This document shows, in pieces, positions 7,458 through 15,956 of a DNA stretch of 39,901 nt. Origin of the DNA: Youngiibacter fragilis 232.1 (GTDB taxonomy: Bacteria; Bacillota; Clostridia; Clostridiales; Clostridiaceae). The notes beneath the pieces were generated by a model, which ran no database searches, was not told the origin of the DNA, and saw nothing but the letters and a program-made list of their open reading frames with translations. A program made the translations under genes and the position numbers. The stretch lies in contig NZ_AXUN02000220.1 of assembly GCF_000495435.3 (NCBI RefSeq), positions 1-39,901 of the forward strand, written 5' to 3'. How positions within the stretch are numbered: the first letter of the stretch is position 1; each line of letters opens with the position of its first letter.

Positions 7458-8886
7458 CCTGCTCTCCTTCGAGTACATGGGAACCGTCAAGGTCAAGCTG
7501 TACCTCCCAGGGCTCTATCTTAAGCTCCCTGGAGATTATTTCAAGCACCTTCGGCCCGCAGAAGCCCCCCTGGCATCTTCCTGAGCCTGGTCTGACCCTT
7601 CTCTTCACTCCATCCAGGGATACTGCCCCCAAAGGTCCTCCAAGCGATTCTATCACCTCGCCTTCGGTTATCCCTTCGCATCTGCAGATAACCCTGCCAT
7701 AGGCTGGATTCCCCTTTATTACCGACTGCTTCTCCTCATCACTCATCTCGCCGAATTTCACCCTGACTTCAGGATCGGTTTCCATTTGCCTTGGGGCCAT
7801 ATGCATTCCTGTGGCCTCAAGGAGCCTCACAGCCTCCCTGGCGATCGCAGGAGCTGCAGTAAGACCGGGCGACTTGATCCCCGCAAGGTTAACAAGGCCC
7901 TTGACAGAACCTGCTTCCTCTATGATGAAATCCTTTCTGTCGGAATAGGCCCTAAGTCCCGCATAATTCCTTATGGTGTCCCTGAAGTCGATGGATCCGA
8001 CTGAACGGAGTGCACTCTCCTTTACAATCAAAAGCCCTTCCCTTGATGTTGCCCTGTCCTCCTTGTCTTCTGCCATTCCTGAATCCGGACCGACAAGCAG
8101 GTTCCCATGTACAGTAGGAGTTACCATTACGCCCTTTCCCTTGTCAGACGGACACTGGAACAAGGTATGTGAAACCAGCTTTCCCTGACTCTTATCCAGG
8201 ACGTAATACTGCCCCTTGCGCGGCAATATTGTAAACTCCTTCTCACCTGCCATCTCCATTATCTCATCAGCATGGATCCCGGCAGCGTTGACTATCCTCT
8301 TCGCCTGAACCCGTGACTCACCGCCATTGATCTCAATCTCGAAGAAATCAGATGTTTTCCTTATACCTGTGACTTTATTCCTGAAGCGAAGGGATACACC
8401 CCTGTCTGCAGCTTTCCCCAGGAGGGCCATGCACATCTCCCATGGTCCCACTATGCCTGCAGACGGCGCAAGAAGCGCACCTGCGGCTTGCGACCCGACA
8501 TTTGGCTCAAGCCTTTTTAGCTCCTGACTGTCGATGACCCTAAGACCTTTGACCCCGTTGGCAATCCCTCGATCATACAGCATGCCTATCGTTTTTTTGT
8601 CGTCATCCGAAAAGGCAAGGACCAGCGCACCGTTCCTTTTGAATGGGAAACCTGCTTCCTTTGATAATTCCTCGAACATTGAGCAGCCTTCTACATTGAG
8701 CCTCGCCATAAGGGTGCCCTCTTCAGGATCGAAGCCAGCATGCACCAGTGCCGAATTCGCCTTTGTGGCTCCTGCTGCCGCATCATTTTCCTTTTCGATC
8801 AGACAAACTGCAAGGTCCAGCCTGGAAAGCTCATAGACCGTACATGCACCTACAATGCCTGCACCTATTACTGCAATGTCATACAT
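7444..8886 (-). CDS. GlpA-like FAD-dependent oxidoreductase with BFD-like [2Fe-2S] domain (first copy)
   Basis: This is the first gene of the minus-strand cluster, encoding 480 residues. The N-terminal FAD motif is IAVIGAGIVGACTVYELSR. A GGESRVQAKRIVNAAGIHAD region and the KSPGLTAAPAIAREAV segment contact the flavin in this family. The C-terminal BFD-like domain has CRCEGITEGE and RCQGGFC, four cysteines for a 2Fe-2S cluster. The ATG at 8886 has AAGGAGGT 7 bases upstream. With the NAD(P)/FAD protein and DUF1667 it forms the usual three-gene replacement for GlpABC, so it probably oxidises sn-glycerol-3-phosphate to dihydroxyacetone phosphate. No glpK or glpF is in the window, so the substrate is inferred. 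Confidence 0.87.
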   Translation of the reverse strand: MYDIAVIGAGIVGACTVYELSRLDLAVCLIEKENDAAAGATKANSALVHAGFDPEEGTLMARLNVEGCSMFEELSKEAGFPFKRNGALVLAFSDDDKKTIGMLYDRGIANGVKGLRVIDSQELKRLEPNVGSQAAGALLAPSAGIVGPWEMCMALLGKAADRGVSLRFRNKVTGIRKTSDFFEIEINGGESRVQAKRIVNAAGIHADEIMEMAGEKEFTILPRKGQYYVLDKSQGKLVSHTLFQCPSDKGKGVMVTPTVHGNLLVGPDSGMAEDKEDRATSREGLLIVKESALRSVGSIDFRDTIRNYAGLRAYSDRKDFIIEEAGSVKGLVNLAGIKSPGLTAAPAIAREAVRLLEATGMHMAPRQMETDPEVRVKFGEMSDEEKQSVIKGNPAYGRVICRCEGITEGEVIESLGGPLGAVSLDGVKRRVRPGSGRCQGGFCGPKVLEIISRELKIEPWEVQLDLDGSHVLEGEQDDVL

Positions 8887-8983
8887 GGGTTTACCTCCTT
8901 ATGGAAAAGCCGTGCAGTCTGATTGCATCCAACCCGGCTAGGCACGACCTGTGTTGATCCATATCTTGCTTTACCGGAAACTT

Positions 8984-9802
8984 CTACCTTAGTATATCGG
9001 TTCCTGCCGAATCCTTCTCAACTCTTATGCTTCTGGTAGGATATGGAATTGAGATTCCATTCCTGTCGAAGGATGCCTTGACCTGTTCATGCATATCATA
9101 AAGCAGATTCCAGTAATTTTCCTTTAGACACCATATCTTGACGGTGATCTCCACAGCACTTTCCCTGTGGGCCTGCATCCTTACTATAGGCTCCGGATCC
9201 ATGATGACCATAGGGTTCGATGCGATAACTTCGTTGATTGCCGTCTTGACCTTTTCTATGTCGGAGCCGTATGCCACCCCGAATATCAGGTCTAGCCTTC
9301 TCCTGTCCTCTGTCGAGTAGTTCGTGATCCTTGCATTGGCAAGTATTCCGTTCGGTATCATCACTCGCCTGTTGTCCGGAGTGTTCAGGTGGGTATATAG
9401 TATGTGGATGTCCTTCACGGTACCTCCGACTCCATCAGACTCGATGTAGTCCCCGACCTTGAATGGCCTAAATGACAGGAGAAGTATTCCTCCCGCAAAG
9501 TTCCCCAGGCTGTCCTTAAGCGCAAGACCTATTGCTAGACCAGCGGATCCAAGTATGGTGATGAATGTGGTGCTTGGGATATCAAGCACTCCCGCCGCAG
9601 TCAGCAGCACGACTATCTGCATGAGAAGCCTTACAACGGTCTTTATGAATGTGTGAAGGGATATGTCAACGGAGCTCCTTGCAAGAGCCTTCTCGACCAT
9701 CCTCATGACTAGCCTTACAAGGTACGACCCTACTACAATCACAAGTACTGCAGCGAGTATCTTCATTCCGTAATTAAAAAAGAATTCATTTAGCTTTTCC
9801 AT
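8984..9802 (-). CDS. mscS: Small-conductance mechanosensitive channel, MscS family
   Basis: This 272-residue inner-membrane protein opens under membrane tension to release solutes after osmotic downshock. The three expected membrane helices are at about residues 12-33, 55-75 and 80-110. The last is the glycine/alanine-rich pore helix (GSAGLAIGLALKDSLGNFAGG) and is followed by the family signature FRPFKVGDYIE. The soluble beta domain and mixed domain complete a minimal MscS. The ATG follows GGAGGA closely. It lies 10 bases after oligoendopeptidase F, so the two are probably co-transcribed. Confidence 0.93.
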   Translation of the reverse strand: MEKLNEFFFNYGMKILAAVLVIVVGSYLVRLVMRMVEKALARSSVDISLHTFIKTVVRLLMQIVVLLTAAGVLDIPSTTFITILGSAGLAIGLALKDSLGNFAGGILLLSFRPFKVGDYIESDGVGGTVKDIHILYTHLNTPDNRRVMIPNGILANARITNYSTEDRRRLDLIFGVAYGSDIEKVKTAINEVIASNPMVIMDPEPIVRMQAHRESAVEITVKIWCLKENYWNLLYDMHEQVKASFDRNGISIPYPTRSIRVEKDSAGTDILR

Positions 9803-9812
9803 GTTTCCTCCG

Positions 9813-11633
9813 TCAGTTCAATTTATCGGTTTCTATCTCATCAGTCAGTCTCTCTATTTCACCTATCAGGAAGCCTATCCTGTCGATGGTGTCAATAAGC
9901 GGCTTGTCCGATGTTATGTCTACGCCCGCAAGCCTTGCGAGTTCAATTGGATCAAGTGTCCCTCCAGCTTCAAGCGTACTTTTCCAGTCTTCTATTGCTG
10001 AACTGTCTCCGCTTTCAACCCTTTTTGCCACTTCGGTGGCAATAGTAAGTCCTGCGCTGTACGTGTATGGGTAGAGACCCATGAAATAGTGCGGCTGTCT
10101 CATCCAGGTAAGCTCGGCCCCTTCTGTGATCTTCACAGAGTCACCAAAGAAGCCCTCAAGCACCTCCCTGAATATGCCGTTTAGCCGAGATGCTGTAACA
10201 CTTCCGCCATTCTCGATTATCCTGTATACCTCTCTCTGATACCTTGCCTCAAGGAGGTGTGTCACGAAGTTGTGATAGTAGGTCCTTGATATCATTGTCG
10301 AGTATACCCATCTTCTGAACCTGGCATCCCCATTTGATTTTATAAGATGGTTCGCCATAAGCATCTCATTCATGGTCGAAGGTGCCTCTATGAAGTAAAG
10401 GGAGGGTCTTGAATCAAATACGTTCTGCCTGCTGTGACTGAGTTCAAAGTGCCCTGCATGCCCAAGCTCATGGGCAAGTACGAAGACCTCCCTCATTCTC
10501 TCGGTCCAGGATATGAGTATGTACGGATGTGCTCCATAAGGACTTGAGCAGAAGGCTCCGGTGGACTTCCCCCTGTTCTGGACGAAGTCTATCCACCTCT
10601 CATCAAAAGCCCTGCTTATCATCCCTGCATATTCACTGCCTAATACTGACAGACCCTCCAGCAGATGACCTTTGGCTTCAGCCACGGTGATACCTGGCTC
10701 GAAGGCAGGATCTACAGCAAGCTTCAGGTCCTCATACCTCATTTCATCAAGCCCGTGAATCCTCTTCAGGATTCCGGCAAACCTTCTCATATGCGGTGCC
10801 AGCCTCTCATATATCAGGTCTATCTGCCTGTCATACATCTTAATTGGTACCTTCTGGCTGAAAAGCAGGCTTTCAGTTACCGATCTGAAACCTCTGATCT
10901 CTGCCAGTGCCTTCTCGGTGGAGAGCTTGGTCTGATATACAGAAGCGACAGTGTTCTGGTATTTCCCCAGTTTCTCGGAAAACGCCCTGAAGGCTGCCCT
11001 TCTCACTTCAGTATCGGTCTCGAACTCATACCCGTTCTCAAAAAGGACGAATCCCAGAGGGTGCTCCCTTCCTCCTGCCATGAACGTCCCGAAGTCCATA
11101 TCAGCGAGCTTTGCCCTGTTGTATATGTTGTATGGTGCCTCTAGGACGGTTCCAAGGGCCGATATGACCTTCTCGGCTTCCTTTCCAAGAATATGAGGCC
11201 TGTACCTCAGAAGATCCTTGAGATAATGCCTGTTCTCATCGGATGATTCAATTGCCTTCTTCAAAGTTTCCTCATCATTTTCCAGTATCTCCGTATCAAT
11301 GAAGCTCAGCATGCTTCTTGCCTTAGCCAGCGCATCGGATACCATAGCCTTGAGCTCAAGGCTTGAATTGTCAGTAGTATCTGCCATTAGCCTTAGATGT
11401 GAGTAGGCGCCTGCCCTTCCCATTACTGGAAGTAACTCCCTCATTCCGTCAAGGCAGCTGTTTACCGCAAAACTGTCATTAAGCTTGCCCTGGAAGTCTT
11501 CCTCAAGTTTCCGGGATAGTGTAAGGATCCTCTCCACATCGATCTTCAGGCTTTCCACAGAATAATAAAGCGGTGACAGGTCCCATGTAAGGGCAGCTTC
11601 TGCGTCCTTCCTGTCAATCAGTCTTCTTTCCAT
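9813..11633 (-). CDS. pepF: Oligoendopeptidase F, M3B zinc metallopeptidase
   Basis: A cytoplasmic peptidase that cuts short oligopeptides. The 606-residue length matches the M3B family. The zinc motif HELGH is at residues 388-392, followed by AGHFELSH. The third ligand region is FIEAPSTMNEMLMANHL, and the substrate-binding YPYTYSAG region lies near residue 555. The N-terminal helical domain covers about 1-200. It begins 9 bases after the stop of the acetyltransferase-like gene, with a weak AGGA site overlapping that stop, and is followed by mscS 10 bases later. A three-gene transcript is likely. Confidence 0.93.
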   Translation of the reverse strand: MERRLIDRKDAEAALTWDLSPLYYSVESLKIDVERILTLSRKLEEDFQGKLNDSFAVNSCLDGMRELLPVMGRAGAYSHLRLMADTTDNSSLELKAMVSDALAKARSMLSFIDTEILENDEETLKKAIESSDENRHYLKDLLRYRPHILGKEAEKVISALGTVLEAPYNIYNRAKLADMDFGTFMAGGREHPLGFVLFENGYEFETDTEVRRAAFRAFSEKLGKYQNTVASVYQTKLSTEKALAEIRGFRSVTESLLFSQKVPIKMYDRQIDLIYERLAPHMRRFAGILKRIHGLDEMRYEDLKLAVDPAFEPGITVAEAKGHLLEGLSVLGSEYAGMISRAFDERWIDFVQNRGKSTGAFCSSPYGAHPYILISWTERMREVFVLAHELGHAGHFELSHSRQNVFDSRPSLYFIEAPSTMNEMLMANHLIKSNGDARFRRWVYSTMISRTYYHNFVTHLLEARYQREVYRIIENGGSVTASRLNGIFREVLEGFFGDSVKITEGAELTWMRQPHYFMGLYPYTYSAGLTIATEVAKRVESGDSSAIEDWKSTLEAGGTLDPIELARLAGVDITSDKPLIDTIDRIGFLIGEIERLTDEIETDKLN

Positions 11634-11642
11634 ATCAATATC

Positions 11643-12767
11643 CTAAACATTCATCCTGTAGAGCCTGTATGTCTTGTACGGCTCCCCGATAAACTCCTTT
11701 ATATCAGTAATCATTGGCTTGTTGTATTCCCAGATAGTTGAGGCTTCTCCCCTCTTATATCCCTTCTCTATGCCTTTTCTCCACATGTTGAGGTATATTG
11801 CCCCTGATACGCCTTTCTTCCTGTACTCTGGCACGACAAAGAGGACAAATACCCTCAGCCTGTCTATCTTCTTCCTGTACTTCATGTACTTCAGTATCCC
11901 GAACGGAAGAAGCCTCCCATTCATCCTCTTCAGCACCATATTATAGTCCGGAAGAGCGATGTCGAAGCCTATGGGCTCTCCTTCAAGAGTCCTCGCAATG
12001 TATATGAAGTCGGGGTCTGCATAGGGTATGAGCTGCTTAGCTATCAGTGCGATCTCCTCATCATTTGGAGGAATGAAGTCATCCCAGTCGTCCGGCATGG
12101 ACATCTCAATTATCTTCTTTACATCCCGCATTTCCCTGTCCATGTTGGTAAGGTCGATCCTGTCCACAGTGTAGCCATACCGCTTCATTGCAAGAGGAAC
12201 AAGCCTTTCAAACTTCCTAATGTCCTCCTGGTCGTCCTTGATGTCATAACCGTAGCAGTCCAGATATTTCTCGAATCCGTATGCACTAAAAAGGTCATTG
12301 TAGTACTTGTGGTTGTATGTCTGCATAACGTATGTGGGCGACTCGAAGTTGTCTATGAGAAAGCCCCTGCAGTCGTCACCGCCAGGCAGTGAAAGAGGGC
12401 CCTTCATGTATTCGATACCCTTCTCCCTGAACCATGACCTGGCATGATCAAGCATTGCATCCGCCACAATCTGGCTGTCAATACACTCAAAGAGCGACAG
12501 GTACCCTTCCCTGAAGCCCTTGGCATGATTCAGGTGCTCGTTGATCCCATATAGGAGCCGTCCTGCAGGTACTCCATCCAGGTAGGCTACGATCCTTGCA
12601 TTTGGTCCAGCCTGGTTCATATAGTTGCTCTTGCCGGTTACATACTTCCTGTTGTCAGAAATTATCGGAGGTACCCATGCTTCGATACCCTGATAAAGAC
12701 TGAACGGAAGCCTTACGAAATCGTCCAATACCTTTCCCGCTGCCGCTTCCCTTATTATGACTCCCAT
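11643..12767 (-). CDS. GNAT-like N-acetyltransferase-fold protein
   Basis: This 374-residue soluble protein resembles the large GNAT-type proteins found in many anaerobes and Bacteroidota. It has an N-terminal segment ending PPIISDNRKYVTGKSN, a central region with MKGPLSLPGGDDCRGFLIDN, and a C-terminal acetyl-CoA-type fold. In that fold RVFVLFVVPEYRKKGVSGAI resembles motif A (V-x-P-x-x-R-x-x-G). The substrate is unknown. ATG at 12767 is preferred over 12800 because GGGGGAG lies 7 bases upstream. It leads the minus-strand run with pepF and mscS. Confidence 0.75.
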   Translation of the reverse strand: MGVIIREAAAGKVLDDFVRLPFSLYQGIEAWVPPIISDNRKYVTGKSNYMNQAGPNARIVAYLDGVPAGRLLYGINEHLNHAKGFREGYLSLFECIDSQIVADAMLDHARSWFREKGIEYMKGPLSLPGGDDCRGFLIDNFESPTYVMQTYNHKYYNDLFSAYGFEKYLDCYGYDIKDDQEDIRKFERLVPLAMKRYGYTVDRIDLTNMDREMRDVKKIIEMSMPDDWDDFIPPNDEEIALIAKQLIPYADPDFIYIARTLEGEPIGFDIALPDYNMVLKRMNGRLLPFGILKYMKYRKKIDRLRVFVLFVVPEYRKKGVSGAIYLNMWRKGIEKGYKRGEASTIWEYNKPMITDIKEFIGEPYKTYRLYRMNV

Positions 12768-12861
12768 AGCCGCACTCCCCCTTAAGTAACACCTTTCCAT
12801 ATTAGTTTACCACCATTTCACCATCCGTTCATTACCTATGCCATTTTCGGTCCAAACATTC

Positions 12862-12893
12862 ACTAAAAAGAAGAAACGGGCCTTTCGGCCCGT
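12862..12893 (-). terminator. Rho-independent terminator of the cytochrome b5-like gene
   Basis: On the minus strand ACGGGCC-GAAA-GGCCCGT (12893-12876) forms a 7-bp stem with a GAAA tetraloop, followed by TTCTTCTTTTT. It starts 4 bases after the stop of the lipoprotein gene and shields the acetyltransferase operon from read-through. Confidence 0.9.
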
Positions 12894-12897
12894 CAAG

Positions 12898-13239
12898 CTA
12901 CTTGTCTGCTATCTTTCCAACTACCGGTACACCGGACAGCTTGGATACCCCATGGGGAGACATTGTCTTTATTTCTGTTGTAAGGTCACGTCCTGCCGTG
13001 AACTTCCCCCAATGGGAGCCCCCTGCCCATTCCCTCACATCCGTCACATCATATATCACTCCATCAACCGCTATGTATGCCCTGGCACCGTCTTTTCCAT
13101 CGAATTCCGCAAGCTCCTCAATCGTGAGCTCAAGCCCTGTGACTGTCGGAGTTTCCGGAGTCTTGGAGGAACACGCTGCAAGTACCAGAATTCCCGCTGC
13201 AATGCTAATTGCCGTCTTTGCAATCCTCCTGATGTCCAT
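12898..13239 (-). CDS. Cytochrome b5-like heme-binding lipoprotein
   Basis: This 113-residue protein starts with a lipoprotein signal peptide whose lipobox is LAAC (Cys23), so it should be anchored on the outer face of the membrane. A cytochrome b5-like domain follows, with YIAVDGVIYDVTDV, WAGGSHWGKFTAGRDLT and MSPHGVSKLSGVPVVG. The two histidines (GGSHWG and SPHG) are the probable heme ligands; the classical HPGG motif is absent, as in other small clostridial members. ATG at 13239 was chosen over 13257 because GAGGAG lies 8 bases upstream. It has its own terminator and a palindromic site in its leader, so it is likely monocistronic. Its redox partner is unknown. Confidence 0.8.
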   Translation of the reverse strand: MDIRRIAKTAISIAAGILVLAACSSKTPETPTVTGLELTIEELAEFDGKDGARAYIAVDGVIYDVTDVREWAGGSHWGKFTAGRDLTTEIKTMSPHGVSKLSGVPVVGKIADK

Positions 13240-13260
13240 GGTTTCAACTCCTCGCATAAA

Positions 13261-13283
13261 ATTGTATCTTATACAATATTATA
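13261..13283 (-). promoter_or_regulatory. Palindromic operator next to a -10 element, cytochrome b5-like gene
   Basis: ATTGTAT-CTT-ATACAAT (13261-13277) is a perfect 7+3+7 inverted repeat. A perfect TATAAT (minus strand, 13283-13278) abuts it, so a bound repressor would cover the start of transcription. No good -35 is seen at 17 bases. The repressor is unknown. Confidence 0.5.
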
Positions 13284-13342
13284 CATCATCGGAGCCTCTA
13301 TTCATTGAATATGAACATGAATTAACTGAAGGTTCAAACTGG

Positions 13343-14305
13343 TCATAAATCCCGCCATATCATATTTCGGACATTCTCAACTGTCCTCACCGCCATGCAT
13401 GTCATATTCTCGGTCATGACAGGGCTTTCACTAAGCCCTTCCCTTATGCGGCTGTTGACATGCTCCACCTCATAGGTCATCTCATGCTCGCAGGGATGGT
13501 CAATCCTTATCTCCCTGCCATTGTCAAAGAAAACCCTGGCATGCCTCGCCTTCCAGAAATCTGGTATCTCCACACGGCCCTTTTCACACCAGATTATTGC
13601 CATACCATTGGTTTCAACAAGAGTCGTGATCCTTGAAGTCAAAAGAGTACCATCCTTAAGGCTCACCGAGACTGCACATTGAAGGTCCACCCCTGTTTCA
13701 CCAATCGTTGCTGTTCCAGCTGCCTTTTCAATCACTGAGCCAGTAAGGAACATGGCATGCTCCAGTGGATAGCTTAAACTTCCGTTCAAAGCACCACCTC
13801 CTGACTCCCTTTTGTAGAACCAGTCCTGTATGAAGCCTGTGGCTGACTGGCAGCAGTCGATCAGCCTGATCTTCCCAAGCTCACCTGAATCAAGTATCTT
13901 CTTTATATCAACCGTTACAGGAAGGAAAACTGACTTTTGTGCCTCCATGACAAATAGCCCTTTTTCCCTTGCCATGCTGAATACCTCGTGGGCATCAGAC
14001 TCGAAAAGCGTGAAAGGCTTTTCACAGACAACATGCTTTCCATGTTCAAGCCCTAAAATCATATGCTCCTTGTGCAGGCTGTTCGGTGTCGCTATATACA
14101 CAGCATCTATTCCTGGGTCCTCGACAAGTTCCTCGTAGCTGCCGTAGGATTTCAAGACTCCAAGTTCCTCCGCCATCCTGCGTGCTTTCCCGATGTCCCT
14201 TGATGCGATTGCGGTTACCTCACCGTCAGTTGTGTTCTGGACAGCCCTTACGAACCTCGGTGCCACGTTTGCAGCTCCCAGTATTCCATACCGTATCTTT
14301 GCCAT
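13343..14305 (-). CDS. Gfo/Idh/MocA family NAD(P)-dependent oxidoreductase
   Basis: This 320-residue sugar or polyol dehydrogenase-type protein has a Rossmann motif near the start (RYGILGAANVAPRFVRA). The family lysine motif EKPFTLF is at about residue 95, and a C-terminal GFO_IDH_MocA alpha/beta domain follows (YPLEHAMFLTGSVIEKAAGT). The ATG at 14305 has GGAGGAGG 5 bases upstream; the open frame runs back to 14389 but without a better start. It lies 90 bases downstream of the GntP transporter with a strong hairpin between, so its transcription may depend on read-through. The substrate is probably a sugar or polyol; the sequence does not say which. Confidence 0.87.
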   Translation of the reverse strand: MAKIRYGILGAANVAPRFVRAVQNTTDGEVTAIASRDIGKARRMAEELGVLKSYGSYEELVEDPGIDAVYIATPNSLHKEHMILGLEHGKHVVCEKPFTLFESDAHEVFSMAREKGLFVMEAQKSVFLPVTVDIKKILDSGELGKIRLIDCCQSATGFIQDWFYKRESGGGALNGSLSYPLEHAMFLTGSVIEKAAGTATIGETGVDLQCAVSVSLKDGTLLTSRITTLVETNGMAIIWCEKGRVEIPDFWKARHARVFFDNGREIRIDHPCEHEMTYEVEHVNSRIREGLSESPVMTENMTCMAVRTVENVRNMIWRDL

Positions 14306-14344
14306 GGCATCCTCCTCCAATTGGATGAAAGAAAACTCGAAAAT

Positions 14345-14388
14345 AAAAGTTTGAAAAGTAATGCTGCCGGCTACACTAGCCGGCAGCA
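14345..14388 (-). terminator. Strong hairpin after the GntP gene, probable terminator
   Basis: TGCTGCCGGCTA (14362-14373) and TAGCCGGCAGCA (14377-14388) form a perfect 12-bp stem with a 3-base loop. On the minus strand the following bases are T-rich but interrupted (TTACTTTTC), so termination may be partial. It sits 8 bases after the transporter stop and before the oxidoreductase start. Confidence 0.75.
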
Positions 14389-14395
14389 CAGGTTT

Positions 14396-15772
14396 CTACA
14401 GAAGTACTAGCGAAAGCAGGAATATGAATGCCATGCTCACAAGTCCCATGACGAGAGTTACCATTGTCTGCGTCTTGTAGCCATCTTCTGGTGTCATTTC
14501 TCCAAAATTGGTTACAACCCAGAAATAGCTGTCGTTTGCATGTGATACGGTCATTGCTCCTGCTGCTATTGCCATTACTGAAAGTGCCGCTGCCATAGGT
14601 GATGTGAGCCCAAGGACCTCCATCATTGTTCCTGATGCGTTGTAGGCACCCATGATTCCGGCGGTGGTTGTCAGTGCGACTGTCGATGAGCCCTGAGCCG
14701 TCTTCAGTATCGCTGAGATTACGAACGGGAAGAATATGCCTACGTTTGATATGAATGTGGCGTTAGCCTTGATGTAGTCTACGAAGCCAGCTGTGACTAT
14801 TACTCTTCCAAGAACTCCACCTGCTGCAGTAACGAAGAGTATCGGTCCTACGGTCTTAAGTGTGTCATTGGTCATGCTGTTGAAGAGATGCATCTTCTTG
14901 GTGGAAACAAGCAGCGCTATTCCAAAAAGAAGTCCGACTGTAAGAGCTATAAGAGGATTTCCAAGGAAAGCGAAAATTGTAAGCGCCGCCCCCTGCCACT
15001 TAAGTACGTTTGCTATCGATCCCATTGCCATGAGAAGTATAGGTGCAATTATAGGTGCAGTGGCCATGAATGCGCTTGGAAGTTCTCCGAAGCTCTCCAT
15101 TATGTGCTCATAGTCCTCAGCAGTAACTTTCTCTTCCTTCTCACTTGTCGACTTTACTTTCTTTCCAATGAAGATGGCGAAGAAGTAAGCTGCGATGAGT
15201 GTTGGAATTGAAACAAGGGCACCCATTCCGATTACCAGCAGCAAGTTGTCAGCCAGTCCCAGTGTTCCTGCAGCAGCTATCGGTCCAGGAGTAGGAGGTA
15301 TGAATACGTGAGATGTGTACAGTCCTGCAGAAAGCGCTACAGCAGTTGCTACCGCTGATGTCCTGGTCTTCTTGACCATAGCTTTCCTTATTGGATCCAG
15401 TATTACGAATCCGGAATCGCAGAATACCGGAATTGAAACTACCCAGCCCATGATGAGCATCGCAAGCTCAGGTCTCTTCTTGCCAACGATTCCTACGACT
15501 ATTTCGGCAAGCTTGACAGCCGCACCGGTCTTTTCAAGTATGATTCCGATTAGTGCACCAAGTATTATTACAAGTCCTATTGATGTGAATATTCCCGAGA
15601 AGCCTGCTCCGAGTACTCCGGGAAGGTCCTTGAGCGGTATTCCGACGATCATACCCAGAACAAGTGATGTTCCCATGATCGCCAGGAAAGGATGAAGTTT
15701 GAACTTTGAAATTGCAAGAATCATAACGACGATAGAAATTGCAAAAGTGATGATTAAAGTAATTCCTGACAT
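14396..15772 (-). CDS. GntP family gluconate/organic acid:H+ symporter
   Basis: This 458-residue polytopic membrane protein has about 12 hydrophobic segments. Family features are the KFKLHPFLAIMGTSLVLGM start, GWVVSIPVFCDSGFVIL, the SAGLYTSHVFIPPTPGPIAA loop and SHANDSYFWVVTNF. It probably imports gluconate or a related hydroxy acid by proton symport. The ATG at 15772 has GGAGG 6 bases upstream. The neighbouring Gfo/Idh/MocA oxidoreductase suggests sugar-acid use. Its promoter region holds an operator-like palindrome that overlaps the -35 element. Confidence 0.92.
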   Translation of the reverse strand: MSGITLIITFAISIVVMILAISKFKLHPFLAIMGTSLVLGMIVGIPLKDLPGVLGAGFSGIFTSIGLVIILGALIGIILEKTGAAVKLAEIVVGIVGKKRPELAMLIMGWVVSIPVFCDSGFVILDPIRKAMVKKTRTSAVATAVALSAGLYTSHVFIPPTPGPIAAAGTLGLADNLLLVIGMGALVSIPTLIAAYFFAIFIGKKVKSTSEKEEKVTAEDYEHIMESFGELPSAFMATAPIIAPILLMAMGSIANVLKWQGAALTIFAFLGNPLIALTVGLLFGIALLVSTKKMHLFNSMTNDTLKTVGPILFVTAAGGVLGRVIVTAGFVDYIKANATFISNVGIFFPFVISAILKTAQGSSTVALTTTAGIMGAYNASGTMMEVLGLTSPMAAALSVMAIAAGAMTVSHANDSYFWVVTNFGEMTPEDGYKTQTMVTLVMGLVSMAFIFLLSLVLL

Positions 15773-15850
15773 ATTATCCCTCCGTATAGATATTTGGAAA
15801 GAATACTTAACTTAATTAACAAGGATATGAATATTATTCCTTCCTATTCC

Positions 15851-15879
15851 ATATTAACATTTGGAGATTGTCATGTAAA
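15851..15879 (-). promoter_or_regulatory. Candidate promoter of the GntP gene
   Basis: On the minus strand TTTACA (15879-15874) and TAATAT (15856-15851) are exactly 17 bases apart. The predicted leader is about 70 bases. The -35 element lies inside the inverted repeat at 15874-15887. Confidence 0.5.
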
Positions 15880-15887
15880 CATTTACT
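15874..15887. promoter_or_regulatory. Operator-like (cre/GntR-like) palindrome at the GntP promoter
   Basis: TGTAAACATTTACT contains GTAAA-CA-TTTAC, a perfect short inverted repeat. It resembles a catabolite-responsive element (TGNAANCGNTNNCA type) except for CA instead of CG at the centre. It covers the -35 element of the predicted promoter. CcpA or a GntR-type repressor are both possible. Confidence 0.4.
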
Positions 15888-15910
15888 TGTATTTGGTAGG
15901 ACCATTCATT

Positions 15911-15951
15911 TCAAAAAAACGGCTTGAAGCTTTAAATTAAGCATCAAGCCG
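15911..15951 (-). terminator. Rho-independent terminator of the glycosyltransferase gene
   Basis: On the minus strand CGGCTTGA (15951-15944) pairs with TCAAGCCG (15927-15920). The stem continues with an inner GCTT/AAGC pairing and is followed by seven Ts. It lies 5 bases after the stop codon. Confidence 0.9.
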
Positions 15952-15956
15952 GGTCT

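Noticed and set aside
8887-8983. Possible terminator of mscS (AGCCG...CGGCTTTT on the minus strand)
   Set aside because: Only a 5-bp stem with a loop of over 20 bases; too weak to call.
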